From assembly GCA_033763395.1 (NCBI GenBank), contig JANRKQ010000129.1, positions 1 to 64,000 of the forward strand: a stretch of 64,000 bases of DNA, given 5' to 3'. The notes under the pieces are model-generated. The model worked only from the letters and a program-made list of their open reading frames with translations, was not told the DNA's origin and ran no database searches. Made by a program: the position numbers and the translations under genes. Position 1 is the stretch's first letter. Each line of letters opens with the position of its first letter. Shown here piece after piece: positions 51,501 through 60,398 of this stretch. The DNA is from Xiheimicrobium sp033763395. Lineage in GTDB: Bacteria > Myxococcota > Myxococcia > Myxococcales > Myxococcaceae.

Positions 51501-51932
51501 ATGAGCGACGACAGGCACGAAGGCGCGGTGAAGGAGTACTCGAACGGCGAAGTCACCGTGGTGTGGGAGCCGAAGAAGTGCATGCACTCGGGCATCTGCT
51601 TCGCCGGCCTGGGGAAGGTGTTCAACCCGCGGCGTCGCCCCTGGGTCGACCTGTCACAGGCCAGCACCGAGGCCATCGTGGCGCAGGTGAAGGAGTGCCC
51701 GTCGGGCGCGCTCAGCGTCAAGCAGGCTGAAGGCAGCACCACCATCGAGGCCGAGCGCATCGTCGAGGTGACCCCCAACGGGCCGCTCCTCGTCTACGGC
51801 AACGTGACGGTGAAGCGCCCCGACGGGAGCGAGACGAAGCACCACAAGGTGACGGCGTTCTGCCGGTGCGGCGCCTCGGGCAACAAGCCCTACTGTGACG
51901 GCTCGCATCGCAAGGTGGGCTTCACGGGCTAA
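51501..51932 (+). CDS. Fused divergent ferredoxin (Fer4_19) and CDGSH iron-sulfur protein
   Basis: 143 residues. The N-terminal domain (about 8-75) has YSNGEVTVVWEPKKCMHSGI, then CFAGLGKVF and later KECPSGAL, the pattern of Fer4_19 single-cluster proteins. The C-terminal domain carries CRCGASGNKPYCDGSH, the full three-Cys-one-His CDGSH [2Fe-2S] motif. The fusion suggests electron transfer or cluster delivery. ATG 51501 was chosen over an upstream Met because MSDDRHEGAVKEYSNG fits. It is divergent from the PHP lipoprotein gene across 101 bases. Confidence 0.85.
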   Translation: MSDDRHEGAVKEYSNGEVTVVWEPKKCMHSGICFAGLGKVFNPRRRPWVDLSQASTEAIVAQVKECPSGALSVKQAEGSTTIEAERIVEVTPNGPLLVYGNVTVKRPDGSETKHHKVTAFCRCGASGNKPYCDGSHRKVGFTG

Positions 51933-52171
51933 AGCCTGCATCGAACCGGGGGTCGACCTTCGTCGTTTCGATTGCACCGCTGCACTGGCCGAAACCGCGT
52001 CACTCCAGCCGTGTCTCGTGCGTTGACAGAACGCTCTGAGGAAAGGTGGTGCCGTGTGCAGCCGCGCTCCTTCATCGGCGCACACGGTTCGAAGACGAGT
52101 CGCGCGGTTGGGCGTTGGTCGGCGTCCGACCAGCGCGGTGGCCCCGCGCTTGCGATGGCGCGGGCGTTCTC

Positions 52172-53461
<1,290 letters not shown>

Positions 53462-53579
53462 AGTCGACGGCGCGACTTGCCGTGCTGGTGCTCCACGTGC
53501 AAGCAGGCCTCGGCCTCAGTCGCGTCGACGTGCGGGGGAGCGGGGTGAAGGAAGCTCGAGTCGTCGGTGAGGGGCGCAC

Positions 53580-54053
53580 ATGGCCGGCAAGGTGAAGGTC
53601 CTGGTGTACGAGGACCTGGGAGCGAGGAGGGCGACAGGCTCGAAGGAGGTGAAGGTCTCTGACCCGTCCTGGCATGAGATCGAAACGGCCATCAGGGCCA
53701 TGGATGGAGCGGAGCGCACCTCCGTCGTCCTGAGGCCGTCGCTCGAGGACCCTGAGACGATGCTGGTCGTCGGTGGTGGAGAAAACGACCGACGAGTCTG
53801 CTTCTTCTACGACGGCGACGAATACAACCTGGTCGACCAGGACAACGACTCGCAAGAGCCGGTCGAGGTGCTGATGGGCCAGACATCGGTCCGCTCCCGT
53901 CGCGAACTCGTGCCGCTCGAGGCCGTCCTGGCCGCGGTCGAGCGCTTCTTCGAGACGGGCGCAATCCAGGGCGATGCGTGGCTGAAGCAAGAGCTGCCTT
54001 CGCTCCAGGTTCACGAGCCCGGGCCGCGAGACGGTTCACCTGGTGGGCGGTGA
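53580..54053 (+). CDS. Imm1-like immunity protein, without an adjacent toxin
   Basis: 157 residues, soluble and acidic. The pattern WHEIETAIRAMDG near 31-43, then TMLVVGGGENDRRVCFFYDG, and the end LEAVLAAVERFFETGAIQGD, fits Imm1, a family that protects against nuclease/deaminase-type polymorphic toxins. GAGGGG precedes the ATG. No toxin gene is present on either side: the upstream gene is a protease and the downstream gene is convergent. It may be an orphan immunity gene kept to resist kin-delivered toxins. Confidence 0.65.
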   Translation: MAGKVKVLVYEDLGARRATGSKEVKVSDPSWHEIETAIRAMDGAERTSVVLRPSLEDPETMLVVGGGENDRRVCFFYDGDEYNLVDQDNDSQEPVEVLMGQTSVRSRRELVPLEAVLAAVERFFETGAIQGDAWLKQELPSLQVHEPGPRDGSPGGR

Positions 54054-54159
54054 GTGGTCGGCCCCGGCGCGGTGGGTATCGCGAGCCTTCGCTTGCTCGA
54101 GCACCAGCGCCGATGCCTTCGCACGTCGACGCTCTCGTGGAAGCGGAGCGCGAAACCGT

Positions 54160-54855
54160 TCAGTGCGCCATCGCACCGTCGACCATCTGCCCGTCTTGAA
54201 TCTGGAGCGCCCGCCGCGCGTGCTTCACCACTCGCGGATCGTGCGTCGAGAAGAGGAACGTCACGCCCTGGTCCCGGTTGAGCGCAAGCATGAGGTCGAT
54301 GATCTGATCGCTCGTCTTCGAGTCGAGGTTCGCCGTCGGCTCGTCCGCCAGTACGAGCCGTGGCGTGGTGATGAGGGCCCGGGCGATCGCGACGCGCTGC
54401 CGCTGACCGCCCGAGAGCTCGTCGGGCTTGTGGTGCAGGTACGGCTCGAGCCCCACCGCCTTTGCCAGGGCCTTCACCCGCTCCCGCAGCGCCGATGGTG
54501 ACTCTCCGCCCGCGCGCACCGCGCACGGGAACTCGATGTTCTCGGCCACGTCGAGCACGGGAATGAGGTTGAAGCTCTGGAAGATGAAGCCGATCTTCTG
54601 GTTGCGCACCTCGGCGAGGTCGTCGAAGTCTCGGTTCGACACGTCGATGCCGTCGAGCACGTAGCGGCCCGCCGAGGCGCGATCGAGACAGCCGATGATG
54701 TTGAGCAACGTCGTCTTGCCGCTGCCCGAGGGGCCGGTCACCACCGTGAACTCGCCCGCGTCGATGGACAGGTCGACGCCCCGCAGCGCGACGACCTCGG
54801 TCAGGCCGAGTTGGTACGACTTCTTGATCCCCGACAGCTCGATGAGGTGCGGCAT
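54160..54855 (-). CDS. ABC transporter ATPase, LolD/MacB type
   Basis: A 231-residue stand-alone ATPase with Walker A GPSGSGKTT, signature LSGGQRQRVAIARAL and Walker B LVLADEPTANLD. The LADEPTANLD and DLAEVRNQKIGFIFQSFNL text is typical of LolD/MacB/FtsE-type ATPases that drive mechanotransmission across the periplasm. GAAAGAGA precedes the ATG at 54855. It is the last gene of the operon, 14 bases after the barrel gene, and should pair with the two permeases upstream. Confidence 0.92.
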   Translation of the reverse strand: MPHLIELSGIKKSYQLGLTEVVALRGVDLSIDAGEFTVVTGPSGSGKTTLLNIIGCLDRASAGRYVLDGIDVSNRDFDDLAEVRNQKIGFIFQSFNLIPVLDVAENIEFPCAVRAGGESPSALRERVKALAKAVGLEPYLHHKPDELSGGQRQRVAIARALITTPRLVLADEPTANLDSKTSDQIIDLMLALNRDQGVTFLFSTHDPRVVKHARRALQIQDGQMVDGAMAH

Positions 54856-54869
54856 GAAAGTCTCTTTCG

Positions 54870-56426
54870 TCAGAAGAACGCGCGCGCTTCGAACATCGCG
54901 CGGAAGGCGAACGGCGAGATGCCGAACTCGGTGACGGGAATGCCCTGCGAGGTGCGCACGGCCAGCGCGTCGGGACCGGGAATGGGCGCGAAGGCCAGGA
55001 GTGACAGGTTGAGCCACTCGGTGGCCGACCAGGTGAGCGAGGCGTTCACGATGGACGAGAGGTCGCGCAGGTTGGCGATGACGACCGCCTGCAGCGTGAA
55101 GTCCTCGAAGATGCGCGGCTTCTGGAAGGTGATGAACCCATAGTGCCGGCCGCGGGGGTCGAACGCGAAGCGCACGGGCAGGCCGTCAGAGCCGGTCCCT
55201 CCGAGGAGCGCGCCGGCGCCAGGAATGCTCGCCGCGTCGAAGCCGAGCTGCCGCGCCTCGGGGATGAGGCCCAGCACGTTGGCGAAGGTCTGGAAGTGGT
55301 CCTGGTTCCAGCCGTCGTGCTGGTAGAGGTACTCGAGCGACAGCAGCGAGTCGTCCGAGAATTGCCAGCGCGCGCCCACCAGCACCCGCGGCCGCAGGGC
55401 CTCTTCGGTCAGCTTCGACTTCGTGGTGAACGGCGTGCGCTGCGCCTGGCACACGTTCGCCGTGACGAGGCTCGTCACGCAGTCGGCGTTGATGAAGTCG
55501 CGCGGGCTGCCTGTCTGGAACAGCGCCTCGCCGTGCACCTCGAGCGCCTCGAAGAAGATGCGGCTGAAGCTCAAGCCCACGCGCGGCTTGGCCTCGAAGT
55601 CGTCGACGGAGCGGTTGCCGTAGAAGAACATCAGGTTGATGTCGGTGTCCCACACGAGGGCGTAGGCGCGGGCGGCGAGCTGGTAGTGCGCCTGGGTGTC
55701 TCGCGCGTCCCACGAAGGCCAGTACAGGAAGTGCGTCGGCAGGCCCGACACCTGCTTGAGCTGGGTGGGCGCGAAGACGAGCGAGAAGGTGGCGAACGAC
55801 AGCGGCGCTTCCACCTGCGCGAGCCACACGCCGGAGCGCTGGAACGTCGGGTCGGTCGGGTCTCTCCGCGGGTTGAGCAGGTCGGTCGGGTTGAAGGCGA
55901 GGCCCGGCCCCCACACGATGCGCTTCTTGCCAACGAGCACGTTCAGCTCCGGCAGGAACTCGTGCGAGACGAAGAACTCGTTGATGCTGACGATGGGCTG
56001 CACCTGCGGCGAGCTGCGGTCGGCCAGCGCCACCTCGCGGCCGTTCGTGTCGGTGCCCCGGTAGAAGCCGCCGAAGTTCGCGATGAGCGAGACGTCGGTC
56101 GAGAGGTACGAGTGCCCCTTCACGCTCACCTTCACCTGCGCGTTGAACTCGAGCAGCTGCTGGAGCTGGGGAATGTCGTTGGTGGGCACCAGCCCCCACG
56201 GCCGCGCGCGGGTGAACTGGGTGCGCGACATGCCGTAGCCGGTGACATCGACGACCTTCTTGAGCGGGCTCGGAGCCGGTGGTGGCGCGGCGGCGGGCCC
56301 TTCTGCGACCGACGGTCCCGCATCAGGAGCCGGCGCCTCAGCCTCGTCGCGGACCCCGCCATCGCCGTCCTCGGCGAGGGCGCCCCACGGCAGCCACAGC
56401 ACCAGCGTGACGAGGGCCGCGCGCAT
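54870..56426 (-). CDS. Outer-membrane beta-barrel of the TetR-controlled export operon
   Basis: 518 residues. A signal peptide (MRAALVTLVLWLPWGALA), an acidic/Pro linker (to about 50), then a barrel of about 16-18 strands ending in aromatic ARAFF. A conserved-looking turn, VLVGKKRIVWGPGLAFNPTD followed by LLNPRRDPTDP, resembles DUF1302/alginate-export-like porins. It begins 2 bases after the LolA-like gene. The context suggests it is the outer-membrane exit or acceptor for what the ABC permeases and carrier handle. Confidence 0.78.
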   Translation of the reverse strand: MRAALVTLVLWLPWGALAEDGDGGVRDEAEAPAPDAGPSVAEGPAAAPPPAPSPLKKVVDVTGYGMSRTQFTRARPWGLVPTNDIPQLQQLLEFNAQVKVSVKGHSYLSTDVSLIANFGGFYRGTDTNGREVALADRSSPQVQPIVSINEFFVSHEFLPELNVLVGKKRIVWGPGLAFNPTDLLNPRRDPTDPTFQRSGVWLAQVEAPLSFATFSLVFAPTQLKQVSGLPTHFLYWPSWDARDTQAHYQLAARAYALVWDTDINLMFFYGNRSVDDFEAKPRVGLSFSRIFFEALEVHGEALFQTGSPRDFINADCVTSLVTANVCQAQRTPFTTKSKLTEEALRPRVLVGARWQFSDDSLLSLEYLYQHDGWNQDHFQTFANVLGLIPEARQLGFDAASIPGAGALLGGTGSDGLPVRFAFDPRGRHYGFITFQKPRIFEDFTLQAVVIANLRDLSSIVNASLTWSATEWLNLSLLAFAPIPGPDALAVRTSQGIPVTEFGISPFAFRAMFEARAFF

Positions 56427-56428
56427 CG

Positions 56429-57148
56429 TCACTTGCCGAGGTCGGCCTGCATGAAGCGCTGCGGCGGCGCCTCGACGTTCAGCTTGAACGCCTTCGTCAC
56501 CATCTCGGTCTTGCGCGCCTTCACCACCTCGTTCTGCATCACGATGCGCGCCGGCCGGGTGAAGCCCTTGTCGAACTCCTTCCACTCGCTGAACGTCGCG
56601 GAGCGGATGAGCTGGCCCGAGGTGCCGTAGTACTCGCCGCGCACGGGCTGGAGGTCGGCCTTGCGGACGATGAGGGTGATGGCGTCGTAGGCCGTCTCGG
56701 CCGTCTTCGCCTTGAGCTTGAGCGCCCAGGTGTCGGGCAGCGGCGAGTCGACCAGCTTCGCGTCGTAGTCGGCGCGGTAGTTCACCCGCAGCACGTCGGC
56801 GTTGTTGAAGTCTCCGCCCTGGAAGCTGTCGCGGTTGGCGATGCGCGTCGCCCGCTTGAGGTTGGGCAGGTACACCCAGGCGTTGTCACCCAGGCGCAGC
56901 ACCTCCTGGCCCTTCACGCTCGCCGGCTCCGAGAACCACACGCGGAACTTGTCGGCGTCGCGCTTCAAGAACCGCATGCCGTAGGTGCGCGTCGAGCCGT
57001 CTTCGCGCGTGGCCGTCATCTCGGCCTGTGACTCGAACGTCGCCGGGCCCATGACGGCGTCGTACTTCGACAGAATCTCGTCGGCCGACGGGTCGCCAGC
57101 GAGCGCCCACAGGGGCAGGAGCAGCGACGACAGGAGCAGGGTTCTCAT
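56429..57148 (-). CDS. LolA-like periplasmic carrier (outer membrane lipoprotein-sorting type)
   Basis: 239 residues with a signal peptide (MRTLLLSSLLLPLWALA). The mature protein has the LolA/LppX-like half-barrel pattern: ADEILSKYDAVMGPATFESQ, then EVLRLGDNAWVYLPNLKRAT, and TFSEWKEFDKGFTRPARIVM. These match the outer membrane lipoprotein-sorting protein family seen beside RND and MacB-like exporters. It would shuttle a lipid or lipidated molecule across the periplasm. The ATG at 57148 overlaps the upstream permease stop (ATGA). Confidence 0.85.
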   Translation of the reverse strand: MRTLLLSSLLLPLWALAGDPSADEILSKYDAVMGPATFESQAEMTATREDGSTRTYGMRFLKRDADKFRVWFSEPASVKGQEVLRLGDNAWVYLPNLKRATRIANRDSFQGGDFNNADVLRVNYRADYDAKLVDSPLPDTWALKLKAKTAETAYDAITLIVRKADLQPVRGEYYGTSGQLIRSATFSEWKEFDKGFTRPARIVMQNEVVKARKTEMVTKAFKLNVEAPPQRFMQADLGK

Positions 57149-58368
57149 TGGCGCAGGGCCTCCACGGGGTTGAGACGCGAGGCCCGGAACGCGGGCCACA
57201 GGGCAGCGGCGATGGCGCCGAGGGTGGCCACGGCGACGGCCATCGCGGTGAAGCCGTTCGTCGCGAAGGGGCGCAGCACGTTGGCGCCCGACACGCCCGA
57301 CAGCTTGAAGACGATGCCCTTCGTCGCGAAGGCGAAGAGGGCCGCTCGCCCGACGAGCGCTCCCAGTACGCCGCCCGCCGCGCCGATGACGGCCGCTTCG
57401 ATGAGGAACATCTGCATCACCTGCCGCCGTCGCACGCCGACGGCCAGCAGCGTGCCGATCTCGCGCACCCGCTCGAAGACCGACATCAACATGGTGTTGA
57501 TGATGCCCGTCAGCACGATGACGAAGAGCACGAAGGCGATGGCGCCGAGCACGAAGTTCTGCCGGTTGATGAGGTCTCGCACGAAGGGCTGCAGCTCGCG
57601 CCAGGTGTGCACCTCGAAGTCGGGCCCAAGCGCCGCGCGGAGGGCGTTGGCCGTGTCGTCGAGCGCCGCCAGGTCGTCGACGGCCACGACGTACTCGGTG
57701 ACGCGGCCCTCGAGGCCCACGAGCTGCTGCGCCGTCTCGAGGGGGAGCGTCACCACCCGCTTGTTCTCGAAGGGGAAGGTCGAGGTGGTGAGGCCCTTCA
57801 CGGTGAGGTCGATGGCGTTGGAGCGGCCCAGCGGGCTCGTCGACTGGAGCGTCAGCATCTGGCCCGGCGCGAGCTTGAACGACTCACCCAGCTCCGAGCC
57901 GACCAGCGTCACCGCGGCGCCGTCGGCCGCCTCGAGCGGCGCACCCTTCGCGATGAGCGTCTTCGCGCGGGGGCAGGCCTCGAGCTCGTGCGAGAGGTCG
58001 AGCCCGCGGCCGATGAACATCGTCTGCTGGGCGCCGTTCGAGACGAGGCCGTTGAAGGTGATGCGCCCGGTGACGCCGGTGACGTGCGGCACCGCGGCCA
58101 TCTTCGCGCGGAGCGCCTCGTCGTAGGCCAGGTTGAGGCGCGTCGGCACCGAGTCGACGTTGTCGACGTAGCCCGTGCGGTGCACCTGGATGGCGCCGAC
58201 CCGGCCGAGCACCACGTCGTCGACCATCAGCTTCGCCATGCCGCCGGTGAAGCCGCGCACCAGCAGCACCATCGCCACGCCGAAGACGATGGTGACGCCG
58301 GTGATGAGGCTGCGGCGGCGGTTCCGCCCGACGTTGCGAATCGCGAGCCTGGGGAGTCTCGAGCTCAT
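57145..58368 (-). CDS. MacB/LolCE-type ABC permease, second
   Basis: 407 residues. The first helix is near the N-terminus (RRSLITGVTIVFGVAMVLLV), a large periplasmic domain spans about 45-270, and three C-terminal helices include GIINTMLMSVFERVREIGTL, the FtsX-family coupling segment. It ends FRASRLNPVEALRQ, typical of the family. Its ATG overlaps the stop of the first permease. The two permeases are similar and probably form a heterodimer. Confidence 0.9.
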   Translation of the reverse strand: MSSRLPRLAIRNVGRNRRRSLITGVTIVFGVAMVLLVRGFTGGMAKLMVDDVVLGRVGAIQVHRTGYVDNVDSVPTRLNLAYDEALRAKMAAVPHVTGVTGRITFNGLVSNGAQQTMFIGRGLDLSHELEACPRAKTLIAKGAPLEAADGAAVTLVGSELGESFKLAPGQMLTLQSTSPLGRSNAIDLTVKGLTTSTFPFENKRVVTLPLETAQQLVGLEGRVTEYVVAVDDLAALDDTANALRAALGPDFEVHTWRELQPFVRDLINRQNFVLGAIAFVLFVIVLTGIINTMLMSVFERVREIGTLLAVGVRRRQVMQMFLIEAAVIGAAGGVLGALVGRAALFAFATKGIVFKLSGVSGANVLRPFATNGFTAMAVAVATLGAIAAALWPAFRASRLNPVEALRQ

Positions 58369-59666
58369 GTGTGCGCCAGCGCCTCCACGGGCCGGAGCCG
58401 GCTCGCGCGCCACGCGGGCCAAAGCGAGGCCAGCGCGGCCCCGAGCGTGGCCTGCACCGTCGCCCGCACGAGGAAGGCCACGTCGACGTCGGGCCGGAGC
58501 AGGCTGGGCACGTTGGCGCCCGGCGCGGGAATCGAGAGGCCCTTCGCCTTCATCCACGACACCCAGGCGAAGCCGAAGAGCGCCCCGAGGGTGCCGCCCA
58601 CCAGCCCGAGCACCACGCCCTCGGCGATGAAGAGCTGGACGATCTGCCGCCGCTTCATGCCGACGGCGAGCATGGTCCCGATTTCACGCACCCGCTCGAG
58701 CACGCTCATCAGCATCGCGTTGACGACGCCGAGCAGCACCACGAAGAGGAAGATGCCGCTGACGATGCCGAAGACGAAGTCCTGGGTGTCGACGATGTCG
58801 CGCACGAAGGGAATGCGCTCTTCCCAGGTGTGCACCTCGAACTCGGGCCCGACGACGGCCTCGAGCGCGCGCTTCACCTCGAGCAGGTCGGCGCCTTCCT
58901 GCACGGCCAGCCCGTACTCGGTGATGCGGCCCTCCATGCGCAGCAGCGCCTGGGCGGTGCCGAGGGGGATGAGGCCGATGCGGCGGTCGTTCGGCGTGGC
59001 CGAGGCGAGCGTGCCCGCCATCACCACGTTGACGCCGTTGAGCGAGCTGTCGCGGTCGGGGGCCAGCACGGCGAGCTGCTGCTCGATGGGCGGCACGGGC
59101 GCCCCCGCCTGCCACAAGGGCACCTCGATGCCCTTCGCGAAGTCGTCGTTGAGCACCACCTGCTCGTCGGTCGCCGATGCGGGCATCTGGCCCCGCGCCC
59201 ACGAGACCCACTCCCAGCGCTTGGGGGTGATGGCGCGCTCGGTGACGGGGTCGATGGCCGTGAAGAGGAGGAACGACGTCTGGCCCCGGTCGGCTTCGGG
59301 CAGCTCGCTCCCGTCGTCGGGCGGCGGCCGCTTGTCGGGCGTCGAGACCTGGGCGCCGAACTCGATGCGGGGCGACACCGCGATGACCCCCGGCACGGCC
59401 GCCAGCTTCGCGCGCAGCTCGCTCGAGTCGGCGAAGTCGAGCGTGAGCGGCGACGCCAGCACGTTCTCGACGTAGCCCTTCTTGTGCACCTGCAGCGCGC
59501 CGAGGTTTCCCCGCTGCTGGTTCTCGAGGATCTGCCGACGCTGGCCGATCATGAACCCCTTGATGGCCACCATCGCCCCGACGCCCGCGACGAGGGCGAC
59601 GAAGGTGATGGCCGTGCGCCGCTTGTTCCGCGCGAGGTTTCGCAGCGCCAGCTTCAGCAGAGCCAT
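58365..59666 (-). CDS. MacB/LolCE-type ABC permease, first
   Basis: 433 residues with the same layout: RRTAITFVALVAGVGAMVAI near the N-terminus, a periplasmic domain to about 290, then GVVNAMLMSVLERVREIGTM and a final WRASRLRPVEALAHT. AGAAGG lies 5 bases before the ATG. The operator-like palindrome is 16-29 bases upstream, where a bound repressor would block transcription of the operon. Confidence 0.9.
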   Translation of the reverse strand: MALLKLALRNLARNKRRTAITFVALVAGVGAMVAIKGFMIGQRRQILENQQRGNLGALQVHKKGYVENVLASPLTLDFADSSELRAKLAAVPGVIAVSPRIEFGAQVSTPDKRPPPDDGSELPEADRGQTSFLLFTAIDPVTERAITPKRWEWVSWARGQMPASATDEQVVLNDDFAKGIEVPLWQAGAPVPPIEQQLAVLAPDRDSSLNGVNVVMAGTLASATPNDRRIGLIPLGTAQALLRMEGRITEYGLAVQEGADLLEVKRALEAVVGPEFEVHTWEERIPFVRDIVDTQDFVFGIVSGIFLFVVLLGVVNAMLMSVLERVREIGTMLAVGMKRRQIVQLFIAEGVVLGLVGGTLGALFGFAWVSWMKAKGLSIPAPGANVPSLLRPDVDVAFLVRATVQATLGAALASLWPAWRASRLRPVEALAHT

Positions 59667-59681
59667 GGGCGCCTTCTCTCA

Positions 59682-59695
59682 AACGAACGTTCGTT
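59682..59695. promoter_or_regulatory. Palindromic operator in front of the export permease
   Basis: AACGAACGTTCGTT is a perfect 14-bp palindrome, followed by CAATT. The same 3' half (CGTTCAATT) recurs at the site in front of tetR. It is typical of TetR-family operators. Confidence 0.75.
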
Positions 59696-59709
59696 CAATT
59701 CTGGAAAAG

Positions 59710-60363
59710 TCATGAGCGCCTCCTTCGGGGGGGGGAGGGGAGGGGTTTGACGGAGTCCCAGAAGCCCTCGAGGTGCAGCGTGAGATCGCGGCGCATGGCG
59801 GCGAGGTCGGGCGGCCTCGAGAGGTCGGCGAGGTGAATGATGCGAATCATCATCATCGGGCCCATGAAGTGCAGCGCGGTGGCCTCGGGGTCGAGCGAGC
59901 GGACGATGCCGCGCGTGACGAGGTGCGCGAACAGCCGGCTGAGGCGCGCGCGAATGCGGCCGATCTGCGCCTGCAGGTCGAACAGCCCCGCGGCGGCGAG
60001 GCGGGGCCACTCGGCCATGAGGAGCCGGAGCGTCTGGCGCTCCCGCGGCGTGGCCCACAGCTGCGTCGCCATGTCACCGAAGGTGGAGAGGAACTGCCTG
60101 GGCCCCAGCGTCTCGACGAGCGACTCGAGCTCGTTCGAGAGGATCATGTTCACCTGCCCAGGGCCATTCTCGGCGAGGAGCGCCTCGAGGATCGCGTCCT
60201 TGTTCGGGAAGTGGTGGTACAGCGCGCTCTCCCGCACGCCCACGGCCTTCGCGATGTCGCGCATCGACGAGCCGGTGAAGCCTCGCTGGGCGAAGAGCTC
60301 GAGCGAGCGGTCGAGGATCTCGCGCCTCGTGTCCCTCGCCGCTGACTTCTTCGGCCGCGCCAT
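59710..60363 (-). CDS. TetR-family transcriptional repressor
   Basis: 217 residues. The N-terminal HTH reads RREILDRSLELFAQRGFTGS, then MRDIAKAVGVRESALYHHFPNK, the TetR signature. The C-terminal ligand domain spans about 60-200. It is the first gene of the export operon; the next begins 43 bases on. A site just upstream resembles the operator in front of the permease, so it probably represses both itself and the operon until a ligand, perhaps the exported compound, binds. Near its end, a run of nine G on the plus strand (59727-59735) encodes part of the PPRRRRS tail. Confidence 0.92.
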   Translation of the reverse strand: MARPKKSAARDTRREILDRSLELFAQRGFTGSSMRDIAKAVGVRESALYHHFPNKDAILEALLAENGPGQVNMILSNELESLVETLGPRQFLSTFGDMATQLWATPRERQTLRLLMAEWPRLAAAGLFDLQAQIGRIRARLSRLFAHLVTRGIVRSLDPEATALHFMGPMMMIRIIHLADLSRPPDLAAMRRDLTLHLEGFWDSVKPLPSPPRRRRS

Positions 60364-60376
60364 GACGGGCCGTAAT

Positions 60377-60393
60377 AGAACAATCGTTCAATT
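60377..60393. promoter_or_regulatory. Operator-like site in front of tetR
   Basis: AGAACAATCGTTCAATT, 14-30 bases before the tetR start. It matches the permease site at 14 of 16 positions (GAAC-NN-TCGTTCAATT) and is an imperfect palindrome. This fits autoregulation. Confidence 0.65.
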
Positions 60394-60398
60394 CACTG

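Noticed and set aside
52023..52028. TTGACA as a promoter for the trypsin-like lipoprotein
   Set aside because: It is a perfect -35 match, but no -10-like sequence at 16-18 bases; one hexamer is not enough.
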